Source: Sphingobacteriia bacterium
GTDB lineage: Bacteria > Bacteroidota > Bacteroidia > Chitinophagales > Chitinophagaceae
DNA: 64,000 bases
Direction: 5' to 3'
NCBI GenBank assembly: GCA_017304675.1
Contig: JAFKLS010000016.1
Coordinates: forward strand, 558,001-622,000
Position 1 is the stretch's first letter. Every line of letters starts with the position of its first letter. The position numbers were made by a program, and so were the translations under genes. This document shows positions 17,042 to 28,262 of the stretch, one piece after another. The notes beneath the pieces were generated by a model that had not been told where the DNA came from, ran no database searches, and worked only from the letters and a program-made list of their open reading frames with translations.

Positions 17042-18799
17042 ATGAGAACAGGAAAAGTAAAAGGGATTATTTCCAATTTGGTGATTGTTGCTGCTGATAG
17101 TGCCGTGGCACAAAATGAAATTTGCCACATTCGCCTCGGTAAAATATTTCTAAAAGCTGAAGTCATAAAGGTTATCGGCAGTGATGCTTATGTGCAGGTA
17201 TTCGAAAATACAAGGGGCCTGAAAGTGGGTGATGAGGTAATTTTCCAGGGGCATTTGCTGGAAGTAACACTTGGCCCCGGTATTCTTTCAAAAAAATACG
17301 ATGGTCTGCAGAATGACCTTGATAAAGTTGATACGGTATTTCTTAGTTCAGGATATTCCACAGATGCATTAGACATGAACAGCGAATGGAATTTTATTCC
17401 TTTGGCCAAACAAGGAGAAATTGTTTTTGCTGGTTGTTGGCTTGGTGAAGTGAAAGAAAAAAATATTCCTCATAAAATAATGGTTCCTTTTAAGCTTGAT
17501 GGAGAATATCAAATAAAGAGTATTGCAGAAGCCGGACGTTATAAAATAACAGACACCATTGCCATGCTCCGGGATAAAAACGGTAATGAGATTGAAGTTT
17601 CGATGGTGCAGAAATGGCCTGTAATTAAACCCTTGAAGGGCTATAGAGAAAAACTAAGACCTTATAAGTTATTGGAAACAGGTATCCGGGTTATTGATAT
17701 GATGAACCCAATGGCGGAGGGTGGTACCGGTTTTATTCCCGGCCCGTTTGGCAGTGGAAAAACGGTACTGCAACATGCTATTGCAAGGCAGGCAAAAGTA
17801 GATGTGGTAATCATGGTTGCCTGTGGTGAAAGGGCTAATGAAATTGTAGAAATTTTTGTTGAGTTCCCGCAGTTAAATGACCCTCAAACAGGAGGTAAAT
17901 TGATTGACAGGACAGTTATCATTGCAAATACATCTAATATGCCGGTGGCATCACGCCAGGCATCTGTTTATACAGGTATTACCATTGCAGAATATTACCG
18001 TGCAATGGGATTGAAAGTATTGGTGCTTGCTGATAGTACATCACGCTGGGCACAGGCATTAAGAGAAATGTCTAACCGTATGGAGGAGCTACCGGGGCCC
18101 GATGCGTTTCCTATGGATTTGCCTTCTGTGATTTCTAATTTTTATGCAAGGGCAGGCGAAGTAAAACTGCTGAACGACAAAAGTGGAAGCATCACATTGG
18201 TAGGAACGGTATCTCCCGCCGGGGGTAATTTAAAAGAACCTGTAACAGAGGCTACAAAAAAAGCTACCCATAGTTTTTACGCTTTATCACAATCCCGTGC
18301 CGATAGCAAACGCTATCCTGCTATTGACCCAATTGAGAGTTATTCTAAGTTCCTTGAATACCCTGAAGTGGTTTTGTACCTGCAACAAACCATTGCACCG
18401 AACTGGAAAACAGAAGTGGTAAAGATGAAAGACCGTTTATTGCAGGGCCGTGAAGCAATGGAACAAATAAATATTCTGGGCGATGATAATGTGCCGGTTG
18501 AATATCATGAAAAATTCTGGAAGGCAGAGTTAATCGATTTTGTTGTGCTGCAGCAAGATGCTTTTGATAATGTAGATGCTTTTACATCATTAGAAAGATT
18601 GTACGATATGCAAACTAAGATTGCTGAAATATGCGAAATGCATTTTCAGTTTTCTTCTTACGAAGAAGTAGGTGTCTTTTTCAGAAGCATTATAAACCTG
18701 TTTAAACAGATTAATTATTCAATATATCAGTCGGAAGAATTTAAAAACTTCAACAGGCAATTGGATAAAATATTAAATGAAAATAAACAAACAGTTTAA
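17042..18799 (+). CDS. atpA: V/A-type ATPase catalytic subunit A
   Basis: A 585-residue catalytic subunit. The Walker A loop 'GPFGSGKT' is at residues 234-241, and the family insert of about 90 residues before it is present. Other motifs: 'ACGERANEIVEIF', 'VASRQASVYTGITIAEYYRAMG', 'LADSTSRWAQALREMS'. These place it firmly in the A subunit family. Starts 8 bases after the DUF2764 gene. Confidence 0.95.
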   Translation: MRTGKVKGIISNLVIVAADSAVAQNEICHIRLGKIFLKAEVIKVIGSDAYVQVFENTRGLKVGDEVIFQGHLLEVTLGPGILSKKYDGLQNDLDKVDTVFLSSGYSTDALDMNSEWNFIPLAKQGEIVFAGCWLGEVKEKNIPHKIMVPFKLDGEYQIKSIAEAGRYKITDTIAMLRDKNGNEIEVSMVQKWPVIKPLKGYREKLRPYKLLETGIRVIDMMNPMAEGGTGFIPGPFGSGKTVLQHAIARQAKVDVVIMVACGERANEIVEIFVEFPQLNDPQTGGKLIDRTVIIANTSNMPVASRQASVYTGITIAEYYRAMGLKVLVLADSTSRWAQALREMSNRMEELPGPDAFPMDLPSVISNFYARAGEVKLLNDKSGSITLVGTVSPAGGNLKEPVTEATKKATHSFYALSQSRADSKRYPAIDPIESYSKFLEYPEVVLYLQQTIAPNWKTEVVKMKDRLLQGREAMEQINILGDDNVPVEYHEKFWKAELIDFVVLQQDAFDNVDAFTSLERLYDMQTKIAEICEMHFQFSSYEEVGVFFRSIINLFKQINYSIYQSEEFKNFNRQLDKILNENKQTV

Positions 18800-18800
18800 G

Positions 18801-20216
18801 ATGCAGTCGTTTAAAAAAATATATACAAGGGTTACACAACTAACAAAAGCCACCTGCACATTAGAAGCGACCGGAGTAGGCTACGAAGAAATGGCATTGG
18901 TTGATGGCAAATCTGCACAGGTAATAAAAATCAATGGCAGGAATGTAACGTTACAGGTGTTTGAAGGTACGGAAGGAATTAAGACAGATGCAGAAGTAAT
19001 GTTTCTTGGCAAAGCACCTTCTCTAAGACTGAGCGATGAATTAGGAGGGAGATTTTTTAATGCTTATGGCGAACCGATTGACGGTAAATATAAGCCACAG
19101 GGAAAAGAACTTGAAATAGGCGGCCCTTCTGTAAACCCTGTGAGAAGAAAACAACCGTTTGATTTGATTGAAACAGGTATTGCAGGAATTGATTTGAACA
19201 ACACATTATTGGCAGGCCAAAAAATTCCCTTTTTCGCAGATGCAGACCAGCCTTACAATTCAGTGATTGCGATTGTTGCGCTTCGTGCCAATGCCGACCG
19301 TATTATCCTCGGTGGCATTGGCCTTTCAAATGATGACTATCTGTATTTCAAAAATCTTTTTACGAATACTGATATGCCGGAAAGAATTATAGGTTTTATC
19401 AATACAACGGAAGACCCGGCTGTAGAGCGGTTACTTATTCCTGATATGACTTTGACAGCAGCAGAATATTTTGCAGTAGAAAAAAATGAAAAGGTATTGG
19501 TGTTGCTTACTGATATGACATTGTATTGTGATGCATTGAGTATAGTATCCAATCGCATGGACCAGATACCATCCAAAGACAGTATGCCCGGTTCGTTATA
19601 CAGCGACCTTGCAAAAATTTACGAAAAGTCCGTGCAGCTTCCTTCCGGCGGTTCCATTACAATGATTTCCGTAACTACTATTTCGGAAGGCGACATCACG
19701 CATTCTATTCCTGATAACACCGGCTATATCACCGAAGGGCAATTGTTTTTAAGGAGAGATACAGAAATCGGAAAAGTAATTATTGACCCGTTTCGCAGTC
19801 TATCACGGCTGAAACAACTTGTAATAGGAAAGCAGACAAGAGAAGACCATCCTCAGGTAATGAACGCAGCTATTCGTTTGTATGCTGATGCTGCCAAAGC
19901 AAAAACAAAACTGGAAAATGGTTTTGATTTGAGCGACTATGATAAACGGGCATTGAAGTTTGCAAAAGAATATGCCCGGCACTTACTTGCCATTGATGTG
20001 AATATCAACATTAGCAGGATGCTGGATATTAGTTGGAATTTATTCAAGCAGAATTTTCAGCCTGATGAATTGGGCATACGCAAAAAATTCATTGATGAAT
20101 ATTGGACAAAAGCAACCGGTGTGATAGAAGAAGATAAGAATTCAGAAGAAGGAAATATGAGTTTCGTAAACACATCATTTAAACAACGAAACAAACTGGA
20201 TGTGAAATGGCAATAA
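18801..20216 (+). CDS. atpB: V/A-type ATPase subunit B
   Basis: A 471-residue non-catalytic nucleotide-binding-type subunit. It lacks a Walker A lysine motif, as expected for B ('KIPFFADADQPYNSVIAIVALRA' in its place), and carries 'DMTLYCDALSIVSNRMDQIPSKDSMPGSLYSDLAKIYE'. The ATG at 18801, one base after the stop of subunit A, is preferred; the in-frame ATG at 18777 lies within the A gene. Overlaps subunit D by 10 bases. Confidence 0.94.
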   Translation: MQSFKKIYTRVTQLTKATCTLEATGVGYEEMALVDGKSAQVIKINGRNVTLQVFEGTEGIKTDAEVMFLGKAPSLRLSDELGGRFFNAYGEPIDGKYKPQGKELEIGGPSVNPVRRKQPFDLIETGIAGIDLNNTLLAGQKIPFFADADQPYNSVIAIVALRANADRIILGGIGLSNDDYLYFKNLFTNTDMPERIIGFINTTEDPAVERLLIPDMTLTAAEYFAVEKNEKVLVLLTDMTLYCDALSIVSNRMDQIPSKDSMPGSLYSDLAKIYEKSVQLPSGGSITMISVTTISEGDITHSIPDNTGYITEGQLFLRRDTEIGKVIIDPFRSLSRLKQLVIGKQTREDHPQVMNAAIRLYADAAKAKTKLENGFDLSDYDKRALKFAKEYARHLLAIDVNINISRMLDISWNLFKQNFQPDELGIRKKFIDEYWTKATGVIEEDKNSEEGNMSFVNTSFKQRNKLDVKWQ

Positions 20217-20797
20217 AATTTCAGTACAACAAAGTTTCGTTGCAGGAAATGCAGAAGCAGCTAAAAGTGAGGTCGGAGGCTTTACCGGTTTTGAAATTTA
20301 AGGAAGCTATCCTTCGCACTGAAGCTGAAAAGGCAAAAAGAAAGATGACAGAACTAGAAAAAAATATTTTGAATAAAATAAAAGCGTATGAGTATATGAA
20401 TATTTTATGGCAGGAATTTCCACAAGATATAATAACAGTAAGGAACGTAAAAACAAGCGTAAAGAATATTGCAGGAATAAAAACACTGCAGTTTGAAGAT
20501 GCGGAGTTTGAACTGAGACCACTTTGTTTGTTTAATCACCCACTTTGGGTTTCTGATGGGATTAAGCTGATGAAAGAACTTATACGGCTTTCTATTGAAA
20601 AGAAATTATTGGCGAGCAGGGCAGCATTGCTTGAAGCAGCAAGAAAAAAGGTAACACAAAAAGTCAACCTCTATGAAAAAGTTCAGGTTCCCGGCTATTT
20701 TGATGCCATTTCAAAAATAAAAAAGTTCATGAACGATGAAGAAAGCCTGGGTAAGGCAGCGCAGAAAATTATGAAGAAAAAAATTCTATCTACCTAA
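20207..20797 (+). CDS. atpD: V/A-type ATPase subunit D
   Basis: A 196-residue central-stalk subunit with the expected long antiparallel helices: an N-terminal coiled coil (about 5-70), a middle domain, and a C-terminal coiled coil (about 125-195). The start overlaps the end of the B gene by 10 bases. No separate F or G/H subunit gene is present in the operon. Confidence 0.88.
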   Translation: MAIKFQYNKVSLQEMQKQLKVRSEALPVLKFKEAILRTEAEKAKRKMTELEKNILNKIKAYEYMNILWQEFPQDIITVRNVKTSVKNIAGIKTLQFEDAEFELRPLCLFNHPLWVSDGIKLMKELIRLSIEKKLLASRAALLEAARKKVTQKVNLYEKVQVPGYFDAISKIKKFMNDEESLGKAAQKIMKKKILST

Positions 20798-20808
20798 AAT
20801 AAAGATGT

Positions 20809-22760
<1,952 letters not shown>

Positions 22761-22922
22761 TAGTAAAATATTTAGGTTTTAAACTTTTAAATACCAAAGA
22801 AATGAAAAAGCAATTTTTAAATGTCAAAAACACTTCAGGCCTTTGCCATCTTAATTATCTGCTAAATTATCCATAGCATAAGACGGTTGGACTGTAGTAG
22901 CATAGTAAAATCATTGAAATAC

Positions 22923-22936
22923 CTGATAAATATCAG
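22923..22936. promoter_or_regulatory. Crp/Fnr-like palindromic operator
   Basis: CTGATAAATATCAG, a perfect inverted repeat sharing the 12-base core TGATAAATATCA with 1251-1264. A -7-like TAATTTCG lies at 22959-22966, which would put the palindrome about 43 bases upstream of the transcription start, the usual place for a class II activator. It precedes the Cys-rich gene at 23014. Confidence 0.45.
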
Positions 22937-23013
22937 TTTATGATTAGGAGGATGTATATAATTTCGCAGGAAATCAATAACTTGTAACAGACTTTCTATA
23001 CCAAAGTTAAAAA

Positions 23014-23400
23014 TTGAAAAGAATAATCGCTATATCGTTTTTCTTGATTTATGCAGCTACTGCATTTGGTATTGGTATAGATATCCACTATTGTAAAGGA
23101 AAGATTTCTACTATATCAATAGTTGGTTTTGGCAAATCAGGATGCAGGTGTAATGGGAAAATGAATAATGATTGCTGTAAAGATGAAATGCATTTTTATA
23201 AAGCAGATAATCATAAAACTCAGAGTACTGCTTCTGTAATTATTCCTTTTGAAATAGTTAAGCCGCAGCTATATTTTATTGATTCTGATATTTCTCTCTT
23301 GCGTGGTATAGCTGATGAAAATAAATTACCGGATAGTAATAAGATTAAGCTTCGATACTCAAATTCTTTATTTATCCCCCTCCAGGTTTTCAGAGTCTGA
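23014..23400 (+). CDS. HYC/CC-type small secreted Cys-rich protein
   Basis: A 128-residue exported protein from a TTG start at 23014; I see no better in-frame ATG upstream of the signal peptide. After the signal come 'HYC' (residues 25-27), 'GCRCNGKMNNDCCKDE' and a beta-rich C-terminus. The His-Tyr-Cys and Cys-Cys signature is that of small Bacteroidota proteins often found before efflux genes. Likely a thiol-based periplasmic metal binder; function unproven. Downstream of the Crp/Fnr-like palindrome. Confidence 0.68.
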   Translation: MKRIIAISFFLIYAATAFGIGIDIHYCKGKISTISIVGFGKSGCRCNGKMNNDCCKDEMHFYKADNHKTQSTASVIIPFEIVKPQLYFIDSDISLLRGIADENKLPDSNKIKLRYSNSLFIPLQVFRV

Positions 23401-23541
23401 TTTTACCGTTTAAGCAGCCCCTTTCCCGTTATTGGTCATTGCATGTATTACTATGTATAAAGCAATTTCCATAACTACAGAATTAATATTTCCATTTCAA
23501 TAAGTAGCTTTTAATTTTTTGAAATTCAAAAATTGTCAACA

Positions 23542-23760
23542 ATGAAAAATAATATTATAGCGGTAGCGGCAGGCATTATACTTATGCTTTTCTTAAACGC
23601 CTGCGGCGGCAACAATTCCAAAGAGAAATCTTCTGACACTATGGACACCTCAAAACACAGTATGGAAACCATGATGCATGACAGCAGCATGAAAAACATG
23701 GATATGAAAGGAATGAAGATGGACAGCATGAAAATGAATAAGGACAACATGAAACATTAA
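23542..23760 (+). CDS. Small Met-rich lipoprotein
   Basis: A 72-residue lipoprotein starting at ATG 23542 (an in-frame TTG at 23533 is less likely). Lipobox 'LFLNACGG' near residue 18, then a low-complexity Met/Asp/Lys/His tail with repeats such as 'MMHDSSMKNMDMKGMKMDSM'. Such Met-rich tails bind Cu(I)/Ag(I). It is 19 bases upstream of the Cu/Ag-type RND pump. An inverted repeat (TTTTTGAA-A-TTCAAAAA) at 23516-23532 lies just before the start and could be an operator. Confidence 0.7.
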   Translation: MKNNIIAVAAGIILMLFLNACGGNNSKEKSSDTMDTSKHSMETMMHDSSMKNMDMKGMKMDSMKMNKDNMKH

Positions 23761-23779
23761 GAATTTAATACCTACAATC

Positions 23780-25060
23780 ATGGTTGAAAAATTAATTGAG
23801 TTTTCGCTGCGCAATAAATTTATTGTGCTCCTGCTGGCCGCCGGTTTGTTTATATGGGGGTGGTTTTCAATACAACGAAACCCCATTGACGCTATTCCCG
23901 ACTTATCCGAAAACCAGGTAATTGTTTTTACAGAATGGATGGGCCGTAGCCCTCAATTGATAGAAGACCAGGTTACCTATCCGCTTGTATCAAATTTGCA
24001 GGGTATCCCAAAAATTAAACGTATTCGGGGCACTTCTATGTTTGGGATGAGCTTCGTGTATGTGATTTTTGAAGACAACGTTGACATCTATTGGGCCCGT
24101 ACCAGGGTATTGGAAAGATTGAATTATGCACAGCGCCTTTTACCGCAGGGAATAACACCATCACTTGGCCCGGATGGCACCGGCGTAGGCCATATTTTCT
24201 GGTACACCCTTGATGCCAAAAACATTGACCTCGGGGAACAACGTGCCTTGCAGGATTGGTATATAAAATTTGCGTTGCAAACTGTGCCAGGAGTAGCAGA
24301 AGTGGCCTCCTTTGGTGGGTTTGAGAAGCAATACCAATTAGTTGTTGATCCGGTAAAGCTTCAATACTACAATGTTTCACTTATGGACATTATGAATAAA
24401 GTAAAGGCAAACAACAATGATGTTGGTGGGAGAAAATTTGAAATGAGCGATATGGCATACATCATCCGTGGATTGGGATATGTAAAGAAAAAGGAAGACC
24501 TCGAAGAAATAGCTATAGGTAATTACAACGGTATTCCTGTAAGAGTAAAAGATGTAGCCTATGTACAGATGGGAGGCGATTTGCGATTAGGTATTGTTGA
24601 CGAAAACGGTGAAGGTGAAGTTGTCGGAGGTATAGTGGTTATGCGGTATGGAGAAAATGCAGATAAGGTTATTAAGGCTGTTAAAGAGAAAATGGCTGAT
24701 GTACAAAAGGGACTTCCCGAGGGGGTAACATTTAAAAGCGCTTACGACCGCAGTACACTTATTGAAGCTGCCCTTGAAACAATAAAGGGAAAGCTTAAAG
24801 AAGAAATTATTACAGTTTGTATTATTGTCATCATCTTTTTATTTCACTGGCGAAGTGCACTCAGTATAATTATTCAACTACCCATAACAATCTCCATCAG
24901 TTTTATATTACTTGAGCTATTCGGGCTGTCTTCAAACCTGATGTCATTAACAGGCATAGCATTGGCTATTGGTGTAGTGGTTGATAACGGCATCATCATG
25001 TCTGAAAATTCTTACAGGCTTTTATCAGAATGGCAAAACAAACCTGATTCTGAAGCTTAA
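23780..25060 (+). CDS. cusA: CusA-type Cu/Ag RND pump, N-terminal half (split)
   Basis: A 426-residue protein matching the first part of CusA/CzcA inner-membrane pumps: TM1, the first periplasmic lobe ('DQVTYPLVSNLQGIPKIK', 'TGVGHIFWYTL'), then TM2-TM4 ending in 'IALAIGVVVDNGIIMSENSYRLL'. The conserved TM4 Asp for proton transfer is present. The frame stops at TAA 25058-25060 inside the cytoplasmic loop after TM4. The rest of the pump continues in the next frame from 25065. A one-base deletion around the TT/A7 run at 25057-25065 would join them. See the second half. Confidence 0.85.
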   Translation: MVEKLIEFSLRNKFIVLLLAAGLFIWGWFSIQRNPIDAIPDLSENQVIVFTEWMGRSPQLIEDQVTYPLVSNLQGIPKIKRIRGTSMFGMSFVYVIFEDNVDIYWARTRVLERLNYAQRLLPQGITPSLGPDGTGVGHIFWYTLDAKNIDLGEQRALQDWYIKFALQTVPGVAEVASFGGFEKQYQLVVDPVKLQYYNVSLMDIMNKVKANNNDVGGRKFEMSDMAYIIRGLGYVKKKEDLEEIAIGNYNGIPVRVKDVAYVQMGGDLRLGIVDENGEGEVVGGIVVMRYGENADKVIKAVKEKMADVQKGLPEGVTFKSAYDRSTLIEAALETIKGKLKEEIITVCIIVIIFLFHWRSALSIIIQLPITISISFILLELFGLSSNLMSLTGIALAIGVVVDNGIIMSENSYRLLSEWQNKPDSEA

Positions 25061-25064
25061 AAAA

Positions 25065-27050
25065 ATGAACATGAAAAAAATATTCTCATTCAACATAAAA
25101 AAGCTGTTTAAAAAGAAAACGGGTGATACAAAGCGTCAAAAACAGGGATATAAAAGAATACCCAACGATATCCGGCTTGCTATTATTGAGAAAGCTTCAA
25201 AAATGGTATCACGTGGGGTATTCTTCTCTACAATAATAATAATTACTTCTTTTTTGCCTGTGTTTCTTTTAACTGGACAGGAAGGTAAATTGTTTGGACC
25301 ACTTGCCTGGACTAAAACTTTTATCCTGGTAGTAGATGCGGTTTTAGTAGTTACTCTTGCTCCGGTATTGATTTCGTTTTTTATGAAGGGGCGTTTTCTT
25401 CCTGATACGGCAAATCCGGTGAACAGGTTTCTCGAAAGAATTTATGAACCGCTTATAAGGCGGTGTTTAAAATGGAGGAAAACAACTATCGGTATCAATT
25501 TGATTGCACTTGCGATTGGTGTAGTGATGATGACAAAATTGGGCTCCGAGTTCATGCCACCTCTGGATGAAGGATCGTTGCTATTTATGCCTGTAGCACT
25601 TCCGGATATTTCTAATTCGGAAGTAAAAAATCTTTTGCAAATACAGGATAAACTGATAAAAACAGTACCAGAAGTAGAAAATGTGCTTGGTAAAGCAGGC
25701 AGGGCGTATACTGCTACCGATAATTCTCCTGTAAGTATGATTGAGACAATCATTTTATTAAAGCCGGAAAATCAATGGCGGCCAGGCATAACTAAAAACG
25801 ATATTATAAAAGAGCTGAATGATAAACTTCAAATACCGGGAATTACCAACGCCTGGACACAGCCAATTATTAACCGGATTAACATGCTGTCAACAGGAAT
25901 TAGAACTGATGTGGGTTTGAAGATATATGGCCAAAACCTTGATACTATTTATTCTTTTGCTCAAATGATAAAAAAAGAGTTAGAGGGTATTCCGGGAGTA
26001 AAAGATTTGTATGTTGAACCTATCACCGGCGGTAAATATGTGGACATAATAATAAAAAGAGATGAAATAAGCCGGTATGGATTAAGTATTGATGATGTAA
26101 ATGCAGTTGTTGAAAGTGCCCTTGGCGGCATGCGTCTCACTACAACTATTGAAGGACGAAGAAGGTTTTCAGTAAATGCCCGCTTCGGTCAGGATTTTCG
26201 AAATAACCTTGCTGTATTAAAAAGGCTGCAGGTTCAAACAATGAATTACGGTCCAATTCCACTGGAAGCAGTTGCGGATATTCGGCTGGGTGATGGCCCT
26301 CCTATGATTAACTCTGAAAATGCAATGCTTCGTGGAACTGTTTTGTTCAATGTAAGAGAGAGAGACCTGGCAAGTACGGTAAAAGCTGCAAAAGAGAAGC
26401 TGGACAAAATGCTCTCAAAAATGTCTAAGGGTTACTTTCTCGAATGGAGTGGCCAGTATGAAAACCTTGTTCGAAGCCAGAGAACATTAAAGATGATTTT
26501 GCCGGTTGTTTTAGTAATTATTTTCCTGTGTATGTATTTCGCCTTTCACTCAGCCAGAGAAGCATTGTTCAGCCTTATATCCATTCCATTTGCATTAATT
26601 GGTGGAGCGTTTATGGTTTATTTCTGGGGGGTCAATTTATCGGTGGCCGTTGCTGTTGGGTTTATTGCTCTCTTTGGCCTGGCAGTGGAAACGGGTATTG
26701 TAATGGTTATATACCTTAATGATGCCATGCAGCAACTTGTGGCTTTGAAAGGAAACTCAAGTGAAACTATTACAAGGAAAGATTTACTGGAATATGTTGT
26801 TCATGGAGCCGCTAAACGGCTGAGACCAAAACTTATGACGGTAAGTGTTTCACTTTTTGGCTTAGTGCCAATTTTATGGAGTACAGGTGTGGGAAGTGAT
26901 GTAATGATACCCATTGTATTACCTATGGTGGGCGGTGTTCTTACATCCTCAACGCATATTCTTTTAGTTACTCCACTGATTTTTTTAATGCAAAAAGAAT
27001 ATGAACTTAAAAAACTAGGAAGGATAGAAGTGCTTGAAGCACATCACTGA
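25065..27050 (+). CDS. cusA: CusA-type Cu/Ag RND pump, C-terminal half (split)
   Basis: A 661-residue continuation of the pump, in the +1 frame relative to the first half. It opens with a Lys-rich linker of about 45 residues not usual in this loop, then TM5-TM6 ('SRGVFFSTIIIITSFLP'), the second periplasmic lobe and TM7-TM12. 'NRINMLSTGIRTDVGLKIYG' keeps the Met of the E. coli CusA 'RIDMLSTGI' motif that binds Cu(I)/Ag(I), so this is the monovalent-metal class. ATG 25065 follows the upstream TAA by 4 bases, compatible with reinitiation; an earlier in-frame ATG at 24981 is internal to the first half. Confidence 0.83.
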   Translation: MNMKKIFSFNIKKLFKKKTGDTKRQKQGYKRIPNDIRLAIIEKASKMVSRGVFFSTIIIITSFLPVFLLTGQEGKLFGPLAWTKTFILVVDAVLVVTLAPVLISFFMKGRFLPDTANPVNRFLERIYEPLIRRCLKWRKTTIGINLIALAIGVVMMTKLGSEFMPPLDEGSLLFMPVALPDISNSEVKNLLQIQDKLIKTVPEVENVLGKAGRAYTATDNSPVSMIETIILLKPENQWRPGITKNDIIKELNDKLQIPGITNAWTQPIINRINMLSTGIRTDVGLKIYGQNLDTIYSFAQMIKKELEGIPGVKDLYVEPITGGKYVDIIIKRDEISRYGLSIDDVNAVVESALGGMRLTTTIEGRRRFSVNARFGQDFRNNLAVLKRLQVQTMNYGPIPLEAVADIRLGDGPPMINSENAMLRGTVLFNVRERDLASTVKAAKEKLDKMLSKMSKGYFLEWSGQYENLVRSQRTLKMILPVVLVIIFLCMYFAFHSAREALFSLISIPFALIGGAFMVYFWGVNLSVAVAVGFIALFGLAVETGIVMVIYLNDAMQQLVALKGNSSETITRKDLLEYVVHGAAKRLRPKLMTVSVSLFGLVPILWSTGVGSDVMIPIVLPMVGGVLTSSTHILLVTPLIFLMQKEYELKKLGRIEVLEAHH

Positions 27051-27063
27051 TAAATAAAATAAC

Positions 27064-27729
27064 ATGAGAGCTTATTCAAGACATTCATATACTGTGATTT
27101 TTATAACAACAGCAGTAATTCTTTTGGCATCAGGCTGTAGTTCCAGGTTGTACCGGGACATACAAAGCAGTTACGACAAATCTGCAGATTTCACCCGATA
27201 TAAAACGTTCGCATGGATTCCCGGTAAGGATTCGGCAGATGATAAAACCGTTTTTGGAGTAATGCGAAATAATACCATCAACTATTTTACACATTGCATG
27301 GGAGAAAGAGGTTATATCGCAAATGTGGATAATCCTGATCTGTTACTGGAACTGGTAATAAAAAGCGAAACAAAAGAAAAGAAAGACCCTTCTCTTCCTG
27401 CTCCTTACAGCACAACTACTGTCACAACTTATGGAAACCCATTCTTACATCCACTGTCAAATCCTTTCAAATACAATAAGCCATTTACCTATAAATATTT
27501 TAATTATACTCAGGCTGACCAGTTGCCAAAGGAAACCTATTTAAAGAATTCAATCAGGCTTAATATCATTGACCGAATGACGCAGAAAGTAGTATGGACT
27601 GGTATTGCTGCAGCAGATTTGTACGATAGTGCTTATCTGAATATGAACCTGCACCCTGTTGTTTATGACATCCTGGAACAATACCCTGTAAAAGCCTATC
27701 ATAATCACCGAAATAAAACAAAACAATAG
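27064..27729 (+). CDS. DUF4136 lipoprotein
   Basis: A 221-residue lipoprotein (lipobox 'LLASGCSSR', about residue 22) with the DUF4136 signature 'YDKSADFTRYKTFAWIPGK' and 'MRNNTINYFTHCMGERGYI'. Paralogue of the gene at 8829, but its middle region is Pro/Thr-rich rather than Tyr/Gly-rich. Follows the CusA half by 13 bases. Function unknown. Confidence 0.85.
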   Translation: MRAYSRHSYTVIFITTAVILLASGCSSRLYRDIQSSYDKSADFTRYKTFAWIPGKDSADDKTVFGVMRNNTINYFTHCMGERGYIANVDNPDLLLELVIKSETKEKKDPSLPAPYSTTTVTTYGNPFLHPLSNPFKYNKPFTYKYFNYTQADQLPKETYLKNSIRLNIIDRMTQKVVWTGIAAADLYDSAYLNMNLHPVVYDILEQYPVKAYHNHRNKTKQ

Positions 27730-27788
27730 TTCTGTTTGTGAGTAGGATAAATCAGGCATAATGACCTAAAACAATTAAATAAATTAAA

Positions 27789-28202
27789 ATGAAAAAATAT
27801 CTCTTTACAATCACAGCATTCTTAGTACTGTTTTTGTTTTCTTGTAATTCAGGAAAAGATAAAGCTGCAACCAATACACCCAATACAGTAAAATTTTCAA
27901 ATACCACAATAAGCCGGCTTCAAAATAACCAGGTATGCATGGTTAATAACCGGTTTCTAAACTCTGTGCAAATAGCCGTTCCAATAAACGGAAAAACATA
28001 TTATGGATGTTGTGAGGGTTGTGTAAAAACGCTGAACGATGATTCTTCTTCCCGTTATATCCCCGACCCGTTCACTGGTGAGGAAGTTGACAAAGCTGTT
28101 GCCTATATCATTGGGAAACCTGGTACTACAGAGGATGTTTTATATTTCAAATCTGAAGTAAACGCTAAAGGGTATTTTGATAAATATCTAAAAGATAAAT
28201 AA
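27789..28202 (+). CDS. Lipoprotein with TRASH/YHS-like metal site
   Basis: A 137-residue lipoprotein (lipobox 'LFSCNSG' near residue 17). The core 'NNQVCMVNNRF...GKTYYGCCEGCVKTL' has the C...YYGCCxxC spacing of TRASH/YHS-type and MlpB/NosL-related metal-binding domains, which hold Cu(I) or a divalent metal with Cys. Probably a periplasmic metal chaperone of the Cus-type system. Confidence 0.7.
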   Translation: MKKYLFTITAFLVLFLFSCNSGKDKAATNTPNTVKFSNTTISRLQNNQVCMVNNRFLNSVQIAVPINGKTYYGCCEGCVKTLNDDSSSRYIPDPFTGEEVDKAVAYIIGKPGTTEDVLYFKSEVNAKGYFDKYLKDK

Positions 28203-28262
28203 CCCAAAACCATAAGATGCGGAATTAAAATATCAGCCTGATAAAGTAATAAATCATCATCA

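Noticed and set aside
24981..25064. Upstream ATG for the second CusA half
   Set aside because: The 28 extra residues are an out-of-frame reading of TM4 of the first half; ATG 25065 after the stop is a more natural start.
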